Shown in pieces: positions 23,822-33,204 of a stretch of 64,000 bases of DNA (position 1 is the first letter of the stretch; every line of letters begins with the position of its first letter). The notes below the pieces were generated by a model. It was given only the letters and a program-made list of their open reading frames with translations, was not told where the DNA came from and did not search any database. A program made the translations under genes and the position numbers. Source of the DNA: Mesorhizobium qingshengii (GTDB lineage: Bacteria > Pseudomonadota > Alphaproteobacteria > Rhizobiales > Rhizobiaceae); the NCBI RefSeq assembly GCF_900103325.1, contig NZ_FMXM01000014.1, positions 1 to 64,000 on the forward strand, in the 5' to 3' direction.

Positions 23822-24084
23822 GGCCGGCGTTTAGACGATTGGCCTGATCGTGCGCCGTCGACGCAGGAGACCGTCGTAAGTCGGGAACCGGGCGCGGGGA
23901 AAAAGCGTTGGCGGCCATTGTTCGAAAACCGGCGAAGATTGAGAAGCGGCCAGCGATTTCCCTTTTCCCGCCACATGAACCGCGGATGAACGGCGAGTTC
24001 GTAAATGGTTCAGACAGGCTGGTGCATTCTCCCCCCATCGATTTCACGAGGACGGGCGAAAGCCCGCAACAAGGAGAGAAGACC

Positions 24085-24441
24085 ATGTTCAATACGATAA
24101 AGACGGCGGCCCTCTCGGCCCTGATCGGCCTCGGCACGCTGGCGGCCATGCCCGCTCATGCCGACAGCCTCTATCTCGGCTTCGGCAACAACAACGACCC
24201 GCGTTTCGGCGTCTATGCCGGTGAGGATGGCTACCGCCATCGCCGTGATGAACGCCGTGACTACTGGCGCCGTGGCTGTTCGCCGGAGCGCGCCCTCGAC
24301 AAGGCCGAGCGCATGGGCCTCTACCGGGCCCGCATCGTCGACGTGAACCGCCGCACGGTCAAGGTGATGGGCCGCCAGGATGGTGACCGCGTCGTCATCG
24401 TGTTCGCCAACGAGCGTGGCTGCCCGGTTATTTATCGGTAA
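24085..24441 (+). CDS. small exported protein of unknown function
   Basis: Protein of 118 residues with a clear signal peptide (MFNTIKTAALSALIGLGTLA, cleavage after AMPAHA near residue 26). The mature part is basic: an Arg/Tyr/Asp-rich stretch (YRHRRDERRDYWRRG), then CSPERALDKAERMGLYRARI and a terminal strand ending GCPVIYR. Two cysteines may form a disulfide. It resembles many small rhizobial periplasmic proteins without assigned function. AAGGAGAGAAGACC precedes the ATG. Positions 23822-24084 upstream show no other gene. Confidence 0.75.
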   Translation: MFNTIKTAALSALIGLGTLAAMPAHADSLYLGFGNNNDPRFGVYAGEDGYRHRRDERRDYWRRGCSPERALDKAERMGLYRARIVDVNRRTVKVMGRQDGDRVVIVFANERGCPVIYR

Positions 24442-24460
24442 GGCCGGTTCGGCTTGGTAG

Positions 24461-24581
24461 GCATGATCTTCTCTAGAGATCAGCCAGAGGCATGACCCTC
24501 TACGAGGGCCAGCCTGGAGTTTGGAGGCATGATCTTCTTCGAAGATCAGCCCGGAAGCATCATCTTCTGCGAAGATGAGCT
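24461..24581. repeat. four 25-nt stem-loop repeats with compensatory changes
   Basis: Copies lie at 24461-24485, 24490-24514, 24527-24551 and 24557-24581. Each begins GCAT, holds a short palindrome and ends near AGCC/AGCT. The stems differ but stay paired: CCCTC/GAGGG in copy 2, ATCTTC/GAAGAT in copies 3 and 4, and ATCT/AGAT in copy 1. They fill the space between two convergent genes. Confidence 0.8.
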
Positions 24582-24622
24582 TGGACTAGCGGAGCCCCTT
24601 TCCACTTGAAGGGTGTGGCTCG

Positions 24623-24656
24623 AAAAACCCCGCGGGAGCAATCCCGCGGGGTTTTT
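24623..24656. terminator. bidirectional intrinsic terminator
   Basis: AAAAACCCCGCGGGA, loop GCAA, TCCCGCGGGGTTTTT is a perfect 15-bp stem with T-runs in both directions. It separates the convergent small exported protein gene and the SIMPL gene. Confidence 0.92.
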
Positions 24657-24722
24657 CATGCACATTGGTCGATGACCCCGCCCGTGGCCGAACAAAGCCC
24701 AGCCACGGGTTGTCCGAGCGGG

Positions 24723-25436
24723 TTATTTCAGTTCGAAGGTGACGGTGACCTGGACGTTGTAGGAGTTCTCGCCGGCCTGCACCGGGGCTGCCGCGCCGGC
24801 CGCGGCGTCGAAGGCCTTGGCGTTGATCGGCATCGGCGTCGGCGCGATGTTCTGGTCGGTGATCTCGAGCACCCGGCCGAGGCTGACGCCGGCGGCTTCG
24901 GCCAGCGTCTTGGCCTTGGCCATGGCGTTGGCGACCGCCTTCTTGCGGGCCTCGGTGACGGTGGCCGCCGGGTTGTCGTTGGTGAAGGCGATGCCGCCGC
25001 CCTGGTTGACGCCGAGCGACACCGCCTTGTCGAGAATCTCGCCGGTCTTGTCGACGTCGCGCACGCGCACCGACAGTGTGTTGGTCACCTGATAGGCGAC
25101 GAGTTCGGCTTCCTGGCTGCCGTCCGGCTTGTTGGTGTAGTTGTAGCGCGGATTGATCTGGATGCCGGCGGTCTGCAGGTCGCGGTCCTTGATGCCGGCC
25201 GACTTCATCGCCGCGATCACGGCGGCCATGGCGTCGTTGTTGGCGTCCAGCGCGGCGCGCGCGGTCTTGGCTTCGCGCATGACGCTGAGCGTCAGGACCG
25301 CCAGATCGGGGGCCACGGTTGCTTCGCCTTCGCCGCTGACAATGATGCGGGGCGGCGTCTGCAAGTCGGCGGCTCCAGCCATCGCCGGAAAAGCGATCGC
25401 GGCGGCGAGCGCGAGGGGCAAAAGGTGTCTGGTCAT
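24723..25436 (-). CDS. SIMPL (DUF541) periplasmic protein, BP26/OMP28-like
   Basis: Exported protein of 237 residues with a signal peptide (MTRHLLPLALAAAIAFPAMA) and one SIMPL domain. RIIVSGEGEATVAPDLAVLT at the mature N-terminus, GIKDRDLQTAGIQINPRYNY in the middle and ITDQNIAPTPMPI near residue 195 are typical. The Brucella homologue BP26/OMP28 is an immunodominant periplasmic protein that forms channel-like oligomers; its role is unclear, with some links to oxidative stress. AAGGAG precedes the ATG. It lies just before the tRNA gene at the island boundary, so it probably belongs to the core chromosome. Confidence 0.9.
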   Translation of the reverse strand: MTRHLLPLALAAAIAFPAMAGAADLQTPPRIIVSGEGEATVAPDLAVLTLSVMREAKTARAALDANNDAMAAVIAAMKSAGIKDRDLQTAGIQINPRYNYTNKPDGSQEAELVAYQVTNTLSVRVRDVDKTGEILDKAVSLGVNQGGGIAFTNDNPAATVTEARKKAVANAMAKAKTLAEAAGVSLGRVLEITDQNIAPTPMPINAKAFDAAAGAAAPVQAGENSYNVQVTVTFELK

Positions 25437-25570
25437 GAAAATCTCCTTGGTCCGCGATCAAGTCGCACGGCTCGCGTAGAGCGCGATTATGGGGTGATTT
25501 GGGCGATCTCGGAAAGCCCGTCGGGAAAGCCTTGTGCCGCGACGGGAAAAACATTAATCCAGCCCGCGTG

Positions 25571-25646
25571 GGGCCTGTAGCTCAATGGTTAGAGCCGGCG
25601 GCTCATAACCGCTTGGTTGGGGGTTCGAGTCCCTCCGGGCCCACCA
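25571..25646 (+). tRNA. tRNA-Ile (CAU anticodon), island attachment gene
   Basis: The 76-nt cloverleaf is complete. The acceptor stem GGGCCTG pairs with CGGGCCC, the D arm is GCTC/GAGC, the anticodon stem GGCGG/CCGCT carries loop CTCATAA, the T arm contains GGTTCGAGTCC, and CCA is encoded. The anticodon CAU could be Met or Ile. The body (AGCTCAATGGTTAGAGC, CTCATAACCGCTTGGT) resembles Escherichia coli ileX, whose C34 is changed to lysidine to read AUA, rather than metT, so I call Ile2. Its 3' end is duplicated at 47622-47637. Confidence 0.9.
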
Positions 25647-25647
25647 T
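25632..25647 (+). other. putative left attachment site (tRNA 3' end)
   Basis: CCTCCGGGCCCACCAT, the 3' end of the tRNA plus one base, recurs exactly at 47622-47637 in the same orientation. tRNA 3' ends are the standard target of tyrosine integrases. Confidence 0.65.
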
Positions 25648-26556
25648 GACCATTGATTTTATTGGTAAAAATGTGGCTTTGCCCACGGCTTGCCCACGCC
25701 TTGCCCACGGGTCGCGCGAATTGCCTGAATACGACCGAAGGCGCCCCGCTTAGCCATTTCGCGATTCCTTGCTCACCTTACGATCCGCAAATTCGCCCGC
25801 CGCTTCATCTGATCGCGCTTTTCTTCACGCAGATTGATCGCTCTCGCGATATCGACGACGGGCGGCGAATTAGCGCCGGCCGGACCCAAAAGACTGCTAG
25901 CTCATAGTTGGGGCAGGTCGAGCGTTGATACGTGGAGCGTCGGCTGCTTTGCGCCGCATTGAAGACCTTCATCTTGATTTAGTTGTCTCCTGAAAGCAGC
26001 CATTTGTCTGGCGCAAATTTCAGCCCGACGATCAAAGATTTCTGCATATCTGAGAGGTGCCCTGCGGTACTGCAGATGTCTTTTGCCAAGAGTCGGAGGG
26101 CCGATGCTTAGCTACGGCGAGATCCTCTGCAATGGTTGCAAAGATGCCTTGAATCCGCCTGGGCAAAGCTCTTCGATCGCGATGCTGGCGATCGCTGGAT
26201 GGGTATTTTACTTAGTCACCCGAAAACGCTGGGTCGGCGATGGACGAAGTCCGCGCGACACTGGAACAGTGGCTCGCGGCCGGAAAATGGCCGCTGTCCG
26301 GAGGATTCCCCATGAGCTCCATAAATCTGACGCTGGCCGTGCTGCGGCTCGTTCCTAGGCTCGCATCCGGCGCGCCGAAAGCCGCGGATAACGCCACCTT
26401 TCACAGCCCCGACATGATTGTCGTTGGGAGCGGAACGGGATGGCAAGATCGTAAAGGTCTGGCGCCGGCCCTACGATACTCTGAAATACCATCGCTGTAT
26501 CGACCCGTCTCGGCTTCGATCGCAGCAACCTGCTGAGGCTCCACAGCTACCTAAGA
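25647..26556. other. gene-poor island left end
   Basis: Only short unrecognised frames occur here, with mixed base composition and frequent stops. The start has three direct TTGCCCACG-like repeats (25679-25711, within 65 bp of the tRNA). A short frame at 26101-26358 (start LSYGEILCNGCKD) and one at 26240-26536 match no family I know. An integrase would be expected here, but I cannot see one even as fragments. Confidence 0.5.
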
Positions 26557-27492
26557 TCAGCGGCGGAGCTTTGCGCTGATCAGTGCGTCGGCCATGTAGA
26601 GGTCCTGCAGAGAGATGCCGGAACTGTCGAAGACGGTGATCTCTTCATCGAACCGGCGTCCGGGTGCTCGCTTTTCAATGACGTCCCCGATAGCTGTTAC
26701 GGCGAGCACGCCGGTGTCGATCGCGCCTCGCACGTGTTGGAACTCGCCGATCTGTACGGACTGGGAAGGCAGATCACAAAACAGTCTTGCCCTGTGGAAC
26801 ATTTCACTCGGCAATTCGTGCTTGCCGGGCGCGTCCGACCCCATGCTGACGATATGGGTTCCGGGTTCCACCCAGGCAGCATCGAACAGCGGTTCGTTTG
26901 AGGGCGTCACCGTCACCGCGATGTCGGCGGCGCGCACGGCTTCTTCGGGCAAAGCGGACCGCGCCTCCAGGCCCCTTTCGCCGATCTGGTCCACAAGCAC
27001 GTCACGTCGCGGCGAAGACCGGGCCACGACCAGCACGGTTTCGATTGGGCGGATGCGTGCCAGCGCCATAACTTCGAAGCCCGCCTGGTTGCCGGCGCCG
27101 AATATCGCCAGAACCCTGGACTGCTTTCGCGCAAGAAGATCGGTCGCGACCGCGTCGGCGGCGGCCGTCCTGTAGGCGTTGACCTTTCCGGCCTCGATGA
27201 CGGCGCCGAGTCGACCCGTCTGCTGATTGAGCAGCACGATGGTGGAGTTGTGGCGGGGAACGCCAAGTGACGGGTTGTCCGACCAGAAGGAGCCGATCTT
27301 CACTCCGGTCAGTTCGTCCGACCAACCGGACTTGATCGAGAAGGTGTTGGTTTCCTCCCGCGCACGCCCGAGAACCGCGGGAAAGACCCCGCTCTGCTTG
27401 GAGGCAGCGGCCACGAGAGCTTGCCGCGCCGCCCCGAAGGCGAGTTCATGGGTGACGAGGTCTGCAGACTCCTCTTCGCTGAGGTAGATCAT
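26557..27492 (-). CDS. ornithine cyclodeaminase/mu-crystallin family enzyme
   Basis: Enzyme of 311 residues with an NAD(P)-binding domain (VLAIFGAGNQAGFEVMALAR near residue 140) and the family substrate region (SGWSDELTGVKIGSFWSDNP; VEPGTHIVSMGSDAPGKHEL). Members include ornithine cyclodeaminase, alanine dehydrogenase, pyrroline-2-carboxylate reductase, iminosuccinate reductase BhcD and EutC; sequence alone does not choose among them. GAGGGATTCGG precedes the ATG. It is divergent from the acetyltransferase-aldolase-oxidase-aldehyde dehydrogenase cluster, fitting imine reduction or amino acid interconversion in that pathway. Confidence 0.85.
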   Translation of the reverse strand: MIYLSEEESADLVTHELAFGAARQALVAAASKQSGVFPAVLGRAREETNTFSIKSGWSDELTGVKIGSFWSDNPSLGVPRHNSTIVLLNQQTGRLGAVIEAGKVNAYRTAAADAVATDLLARKQSRVLAIFGAGNQAGFEVMALARIRPIETVLVVARSSPRRDVLVDQIGERGLEARSALPEEAVRAADIAVTVTPSNEPLFDAAWVEPGTHIVSMGSDAPGKHELPSEMFHRARLFCDLPSQSVQIGEFQHVRGAIDTGVLAVTAIGDVIEKRAPGRRFDEEITVFDSSGISLQDLYMADALISAKLRR

Positions 27493-27721
27493 CCGAATCC
27501 CTCGTACGCATCATGCGCTTCGCCGCTGCAGCCATGGCGCACGGCGCAAGGCGGCGAAAAGTTTCTCGCCCCTCTTGCGCCATCCGGTATGCCGAAGGGC
27601 GGCTCAGAACGAATGATTCCGCCGGATCGAAAGGGCAAAACAGCAGGGAAATCCGCCTGCCGGAGGCGACTCTGAAATCCGACTTCGACCCGACCTCGCA
27701 CCAAGAGACAGCGTTTTACTC

Positions 27722-28585
27722 ATGGCCTTCGAATACGCGAGAGAAACCTTCGGCGCCCTGATCGAGCTGATAGAATTCGAGCCCCGCCACGTGTCGCGCG
27801 CGCTGAAGCTGTCGCAAGAGATGGTTTGGCCTTATCGCCGCGAGGATTGGGAATTTGCCGCGGCGTTGGGCCAGGGTCTGGTCCTGGAGCGGGCAGGCGA
27901 CGTGATCGGCACGGCCATGTGGTGGAACTACGGACAAGCCCACGCCTCGGCCGGGATGATCATCGTTGCCGCTTCCGTACAAGGCGGTGGCTACGGCTCG
28001 CGACTCTTCAACGGGCTGCTCGAGGCGACGGACGGGCGCAATGTGCTGCTCAATTCGACAGAGGAAGGGCTCACGCTCTATAGGCGGCGCGGCTTCACTG
28101 GCTTGGGGTACCGTGCTCCAGCGCCAGGGTCCGCTGACCGCCGCCGTGACGCCGAATGCCTGCGACATCCGTCCGGCGACCGCCTCCGACATGGCGGCGA
28201 TCCAGGCTTTCGACGAGCTGGCCACGGGCATGCCCCGGCCGTCGATGGTGGCTGCGCTTGCCGACGTGGGCGACGTAACGGTCATCGACCGAGGGGAGCG
28301 ATTTGCGGGCTATGCGATCACCAGGAGGTTCGGGCGCGGCTTTGTGGTCGGCCCTGTTGCAGCCGAAAGCCTTCAGGACGCGAAACGCCTGATCCTGGCC
28401 CAACTTGCGACGCTTCACGGGCAGTTCGTACGCGTCGACGTCTATGCCGAACACGGATTGGGCGACTGGCTGGAGAGCCTGGGCCTCGCAAGGGTTGGTC
28501 ATGCGATCGCGATGGTCAATGGACGGCGGCCCGTCTCCGACGGGCAGCCCGGATGTATGCCTTGGCGGATCAGTCGTTCGGCTAG
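27722..28585 (+). pseudogene. two-domain GNAT acetyltransferase with two compensating frameshifts
   Basis: The first 129 codons encode a GNAT domain (MIIVAASVQGGGYGSRLFNG, then LYRRRGFTGLG). After the G-run at 28105-28108 the sensible protein moves to the next frame (DIRPATASDMAAIQAFDELA, ARVGHAIAMVNGR), a second GNAT/YitH-like domain. Near 28553 it returns to the first frame for the normal-looking end MYALADQSFG and TAG at 28583-28585. Removing one G from the run and adding one base near 28553 would give one protein of about 287 residues. It is either a recently broken gene or contains two sequencing errors. As written, translation through the middle yields nonsense. Confidence 0.7.
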
Positions 28586-28604
28586 GAATGAGGACACGGG
28601 AGCG

Positions 28605-29774
28605 ATGGAGAGGAACGAAAAAACATGTGGAGCGGTCAAAGCGATTGATGTTCTCGTCACTCCGTCGCTGCTTCTGGACAGGGGACGGCTCGAGCGCAAC
28701 ATCCAGCGTCTCGCCGAGCACGCCAAGAAGCTAGGCGTCGTGCTGCGCCCGCACATGAAGACGGCCAAGAGCATCGACGTTGCCCGACACGTGTTCCCCC
28801 ATGGGCCTGGCCCGATCACGGTCTCGACCGTCGCCGAGGCGGAATACTTCGCAGGCCACGGCTTCCGAGACATGACCTACGCGGTCGGCATGTCGACCGC
28901 TTCGGCGATCCGTGCCATGGCGCTTTGCCGCCGCACGGGCGTCGACGTGAAACTACTGCTCGATACCGTGGAGCAGGCCGATGCCCTGGCCGACGTCCGC
29001 GCGGCCACCGGCGTGACCCCGTCCGTCTTCATCGAACTGGACTGCGACGACCATCGCGGCGGATTGAAGCCGGACGACCCGAAGCTGGTCGAGGTCGCCG
29101 GCAGGATCGTCACAGCGGGCGCCAACCTCGTCGGCGTCCTCGCCCATGCGGGCGAGTCCTATGGCTTGAGCACGCTCGACGCGCTGGTGACGGCGGCCGA
29201 GAATGAGCGTTTGGCCACCGTGCGCGCCGCCGAGATTCTGCGCGCTCGCGGTCATGCCTGCCCGATCGTCAGCCTCGGCTCCACGCCGACCGCACATTTC
29301 GCCGAGAATCTGGAAGGCATTACGGAGTTGCGCGCCGGGGCCTATATGTTCTTCGACCTCGTCCAGCACGGTGTCGGGGTCTGCGACATCGACGATATCG
29401 CGGTTTCCGTGCTGGCCACCGTGATCGGCGCCAAGCCGGAAAAACGATGGGTGCTGGTGGATGCGGGATGGATGGCGCTTTCGCGCGACCGTGGAACCGC
29501 GAACCAGCAGGTCGACCAGGGTTACGGTGTGGTTTGCGACGAGAAGGGGCGGGTGCTCGAAGATGTGATCGTGTCCCAGGCCAGCCAGGAGCACGGCATC
29601 CTTACGATCCGCAGCGGTTCCGGCAAGAGCATGCCGGAGCTTCCGATCGGCTCGCGCGTCCGGATCCTGCCCAACCATGCCTGCGCGATGGCCGGCCAGC
29701 ATGACTTCTACAGCGTGGTCGACGGCGAAAGCCCCGTGATCGAAGCGCGGTGGGAGCGAATCCGCGGCTGGTAG
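28605..29774 (+). CDS. DSD1/D-threonine aldolase-like PLP enzyme (alanine racemase fold)
   Basis: Enzyme of 389 residues. The PLP lysine is in LRPHMKTAKSID near residue 45, at the start of the alanine-racemase-type barrel, with STVAEAEYFAGHG and SLGSTPTAHF as further PLP contacts. The C-terminal domain has PNHACAMAGQHDFY, whose His-x-Cys pair binds the divalent metal in D-serine dehydratase and 3-hydroxy-D-aspartate aldolase. Likely reactions are D-threonine or 3-hydroxyaspartate cleavage, or D-serine dehydration. The ATG at 28605 lies 20 bp after the GNAT stop. An oxidase and an aldehyde dehydrogenase follow; together they could oxidise an aldol product. Confidence 0.88.
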   Translation: MERNEKTCGAVKAIDVLVTPSLLLDRGRLERNIQRLAEHAKKLGVVLRPHMKTAKSIDVARHVFPHGPGPITVSTVAEAEYFAGHGFRDMTYAVGMSTASAIRAMALCRRTGVDVKLLLDTVEQADALADVRAATGVTPSVFIELDCDDHRGGLKPDDPKLVEVAGRIVTAGANLVGVLAHAGESYGLSTLDALVTAAENERLATVRAAEILRARGHACPIVSLGSTPTAHFAENLEGITELRAGAYMFFDLVQHGVGVCDIDDIAVSVLATVIGAKPEKRWVLVDAGWMALSRDRGTANQQVDQGYGVVCDEKGRVLEDVIVSQASQEHGILTIRSGSGKSMPELPIGSRVRILPNHACAMAGQHDFYSVVDGESPVIEARWERIRGW

Positions 29775-29834
29775 GAACTCAGATCTCCACGCTTTGCATG
29801 GCGCCCATGCAAACTGATGCCCTGGTGGTGCAAG

Positions 29835-31109
29835 ATGAAACTTACCTCCTACTGGCTCGACACGTCTCAGCCGTTCGACCACGGCTCGTCCAGACCCCTC
29901 GAAGGCCGCTACGACGTTGCCGTGGTTGGCGGTGGCCTGACCGGATCATCCGCCGCTCTGGCTCTAGCCAGGAAGGGCGCCCGGGTCGCCGTGCTCGAGG
30001 CCGAAACGATCGGCAACGCCGCGTCCGGGCGCAATGGTGGTATGTGCAACAACGGCTTTGCCCAGAACTACACGGTCATTGCCGGCAAGTATGGCAAGGA
30101 TGCCGCGAACGCCCTCTACAAGGCATACGACGCTGGCGTCGACCTGGTCGAGCGGCTGGTGCAGGAAGAACGGATCGACTGCAGTTTCGCCCGTGTCGGC
30201 AAGCTCAAGCTTGCGGCCAAGCCCGAGCACTACGACGTGCTGGCGCGCAGCCAGGAGCTTCTGGCGGCCAATGTCGATCCCGAAACGCGGATGATTCCCC
30301 GCAGCGACCTGCGCAGTGAGGTCGGGACCGACCGTTACCACGGCGGGCTGCTTTATCCCAAGAGCGCCGGCATGCACGTCGGCCGTTTCGTCCGCGGGCT
30401 GGCGACCGCCGCCGCACGTGGTGGCGCCGAGGTGCATGAACGGACTCCCGTCATGGCAATGCGCAAGGTCCCCGCCGGGCATGAAGTAGAGACCCCACGC
30501 GGCAAAATCGTCGCGCGGCAGGTCCTGCTGGCGAGCGGCATTTCCCAGGTCGGTCCGCTCGGATGGATTCGCCGCCGCATCGTGCCGGTCGGCGCCTTCC
30601 TGATCGTGACGGAACCGCTGTCGCCTGCGCAGATCGAGCGCCTCATGCCGACCCGTCGCAATGTGGTCGACACGCGCAACCTCGTCGTCTACTGGCGGCT
30701 GACCCCGGACAATCGCCTGCTGTTCGGCGGGCGGGCTCGGTTTGCGGGGTCCAACCCTCAGTCCGACGAGAAAAGCGGCCGAATCCTGAAAGCGGCTATG
30801 GTCGATGTCTACCCCGAACTGGCCGGCGCCCGCATCGACTATTGCTGGGGCGGGCTGGTCGACATGACCCGCGACCGCCTGCCTCGCGCCGGAGAGCGGA
30901 ACGGCATCTACTATTCCATGGGCTACAGCGGACACGGCACGCAGATGTCGACGCTGATGGGCAGCATCATGGCCGAGGTCATGGACGGGCACCCCGACCT
31001 GAACCCCTGGAAGGATTTCGACTGGCCAGCGATCCCCGGACATTTCGGGAGTCCCTGGTTCCTGCCGATCCTCGGTGCCTATTACCGCATGAAGGACCTT
31101 GTGACATGA
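29835..31109 (+). CDS. FAD-dependent amine/amino acid oxidase (PuuB/DadA-like)
   Basis: Flavoprotein of 424 residues in the DAO family. The FAD motif DVAVVGGGLTGSSAALALAR lies at residues 28-47, followed by ASGRNGGMCNNGFAQNY, the segment seen in gamma-glutamylputrescine oxidase PuuB and relatives. The C-terminal GIYYSMGYSGHGTQMSTLMG is the second FAD contact. It probably oxidises a secondary amine or amino acid to an imine, giving an aldehyde for the next enzyme. An in-frame ATG at 29835 is preferred over GTG/ATG codons upstream. Its stop overlaps the aldehyde dehydrogenase start by four bases. Confidence 0.88.
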   Translation: MKLTSYWLDTSQPFDHGSSRPLEGRYDVAVVGGGLTGSSAALALARKGARVAVLEAETIGNAASGRNGGMCNNGFAQNYTVIAGKYGKDAANALYKAYDAGVDLVERLVQEERIDCSFARVGKLKLAAKPEHYDVLARSQELLAANVDPETRMIPRSDLRSEVGTDRYHGGLLYPKSAGMHVGRFVRGLATAAARGGAEVHERTPVMAMRKVPAGHEVETPRGKIVARQVLLASGISQVGPLGWIRRRIVPVGAFLIVTEPLSPAQIERLMPTRRNVVDTRNLVVYWRLTPDNRLLFGGRARFAGSNPQSDEKSGRILKAAMVDVYPELAGARIDYCWGGLVDMTRDRLPRAGERNGIYYSMGYSGHGTQMSTLMGSIMAEVMDGHPDLNPWKDFDWPAIPGHFGSPWFLPILGAYYRMKDLVT

Positions 31110-32560
31110 CAACGCCACTCGAGCACCTGTCCCGCAACGGCCGCCTGGACAGGTTCTTCATCGGCGGCGAATGGCGCGAGCCGAGGGGCACCACCAAGGG
31201 CGTCGTGGTTAATCCGGCCACGGAAGACGCCGTGACCCGGTTTCCGCTCGGAAACGGGGAGGACGTGGACGCGGCCGTTTCAGCGGCGCGCCGGGCATTC
31301 GCCACCTGGAGCCGTACCAAGCCGCAATACCGCGCGGGTCTGCTCGATCGCCTGCAGGCACTGCTCGAAGCGCGCCGCGAACTGCTTGCACAATGCCTGA
31401 CCCTCGAGATGGGCGCGGCGATCGGATATGCTCGCACCGCGCAGGTGCCGCTGGCGATCGCCCATGTGAAGACCGCCCGCGATGTCCTGACAGCCTTCCC
31501 CTTCGTCGAGCAGCGCGGCCACACTGCCGTCACCCGCGAACCGATCGGTGTCTGCGCGCTGATCACTCCGTGGAACTGGCCACTCTACCAGATCACCGCC
31601 AAGGTTGCGCCGGCGCTCGCCGCAGGCTGCACGGTCGTGCTGAAACCAAGCGAGCTCTCTCCTTTGGACGCCCTTCTGTTCGCCGAGGCGATCGAGGAAG
31701 CTGGCTTCCCGGCCGGGGTCTTCAACCTGGTGCAGGGCGACGGTTCGGGAGTGGGAGCGGGTCTCGCGTCGCATGCGGATGTCGACATGATCTCCATTAC
31801 CGGCTCCACCCGTGCGGGCGTCGCGGTGGCCCAGGCGGCCGCGCCGACGATCAAGCACGTCGCGCAGGAGCTCGGCGGCAAGTCGCCGAACGTGTTCCTG
31901 CCGGACGCCGATCTCGATCGCGCCGTTTCTCTCGGCATAGCCGCTGGATTCCGCAACCTGGGCCAATCATGCAGTGCGCCGACGCGCATGATCGTGCCGC
32001 GCGGGCTGCTTTCCGAGATCGAGTCAATTGCCAAGCGGGCCGCGGATGAGATCGTCCTCGGCGATCCTCTCGCGGAGACCACCACCCACGGTGCGATCGC
32101 CAATCGTGCCCAGTTTGACCGGATCCAAACCATGATCGGCGTCGGCATTTCGGAAGGCGCCAAGCTCGTCATCGGCGGACAGGGTCGTCCGGGCGGTTTG
32201 AACGTGGGGCTCTACGTCAAACCGACGATCTTTTCCGAGGTGCGTACGGGCATGCGCATTGCCCAGGAGGAGATCTTCGGGCCGGTTCTCTGCATCATCC
32301 CCTACGACACCCTAGAGGAGGCCGTCACCATCGCCAACGACACCGTCTATGGCCTTGGGGCGCATGTGCAGGGCAGGGACACGAACGTCGTCAAGCAGGT
32401 CGCGTCGCAGATCCGCGCCGGCCAAGTGCATCTCAACTATCCGGCCTGGGATCCACACGCGCCCTTTGGCGGCTTTAAGCAATCCGGAAACGGACGCGAA
32501 TACGGCATCGAGGGCATGTTGGAGTATCTCGAGGTCAAATCCATCCTGGGCTATTTCTGA
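31106..32560 (+). CDS. NAD(P)-dependent aldehyde dehydrogenase
   Basis: Enzyme of 484 residues. The catalytic cysteine is in RNLGQSCSAPTR and the general base Glu in AQELGGKSPNVF; TPWNWPLYQITAKVAPALAA and EEIFGPVLCIIPYD are family signatures. It oxidises an aldehyde to the acid with NAD or NADP. Translational coupling (ATGA) with the amine oxidase makes it the consumer of that enzyme's product. The specific aldehyde is unknown. The sequence after its stop decays into fragments. Confidence 0.93.
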   Translation: MTTPLEHLSRNGRLDRFFIGGEWREPRGTTKGVVVNPATEDAVTRFPLGNGEDVDAAVSAARRAFATWSRTKPQYRAGLLDRLQALLEARRELLAQCLTLEMGAAIGYARTAQVPLAIAHVKTARDVLTAFPFVEQRGHTAVTREPIGVCALITPWNWPLYQITAKVAPALAAGCTVVLKPSELSPLDALLFAEAIEEAGFPAGVFNLVQGDGSGVGAGLASHADVDMISITGSTRAGVAVAQAAAPTIKHVAQELGGKSPNVFLPDADLDRAVSLGIAAGFRNLGQSCSAPTRMIVPRGLLSEIESIAKRAADEIVLGDPLAETTTHGAIANRAQFDRIQTMIGVGISEGAKLVIGGQGRPGGLNVGLYVKPTIFSEVRTGMRIAQEEIFGPVLCIIPYDTLEEAVTIANDTVYGLGAHVQGRDTNVVKQVASQIRAGQVHLNYPAWDPHAPFGGFKQSGNGREYGIEGMLEYLEVKSILGYF

Positions 32561-33204
32561 CGTGAATTTCGCCAAGCGCTGAGGTACCGTGCCTGCCCAT
32601 GTGCCAGTAGGCTGCCTTCAAAGGGCGCCTCAGCTTGTTCGGCAACCGTCTTCTCATTATTGCACCGCCAGTTGTGTCACTGAGCTCCAACCGGCGAGCA
32701 GTCGCCTGTTGCTCTACGCACGCCCGTTCCGGGAGCAGCACCCGGGATGAACGCTTCGAGGGCCTGCGGCCACCTCGCCGCTCAACATAGCTCATGAAGC
32801 GATTTGGAAGAGAGCTATGCCAGGACAGTCGCCACCGATTCTGCCATCTGGAAGCCGCTCGATGGTCAAAACAGCGTCAGCTCAATCAGGGGTCTCTGGC
32901 TCGGATCGAATCCAAAGCGACCGGTCCTGCGTCTGATCGGGCTCGCCAAGAGCATGGCGGCGGCAAGTCAGGCTCAGGGACGCGCCAAGCAGGCTGGCAT
33001 CGTCTCTTGAGGGGACAATCTCGAAATTGGAATGGGCTTAGAGCGCCGGCGCCCGCTTGAGATCATCATGCTCCGAAGGCGCTCGCCATGAGGTTTTTAT
33101 CAGCAGACCAGGCGCCTGCCGCTCTGGCAACGTCGCGCCAGGTCGACGTTACGGTGGCGACCTCCTTGATGATCTCGCGCACCTGCGCAGGAGAACCCTG
33201 ACGC

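Noticed and set aside
25647..26556. An integrase gene next to the tRNA
   Set aside because: I looked on both strands for tyrosine-recombinase motifs (R...HxxR...Y) and found none; the area has only short unassignable frames.
26557..32560. A beta-hydroxyaspartate cycle operon (bhcABCD)
   Set aside because: Only families like BhcC and BhcD are present; there is no aminotransferase or serine/threonine dehydratase-like BhcB nearby.
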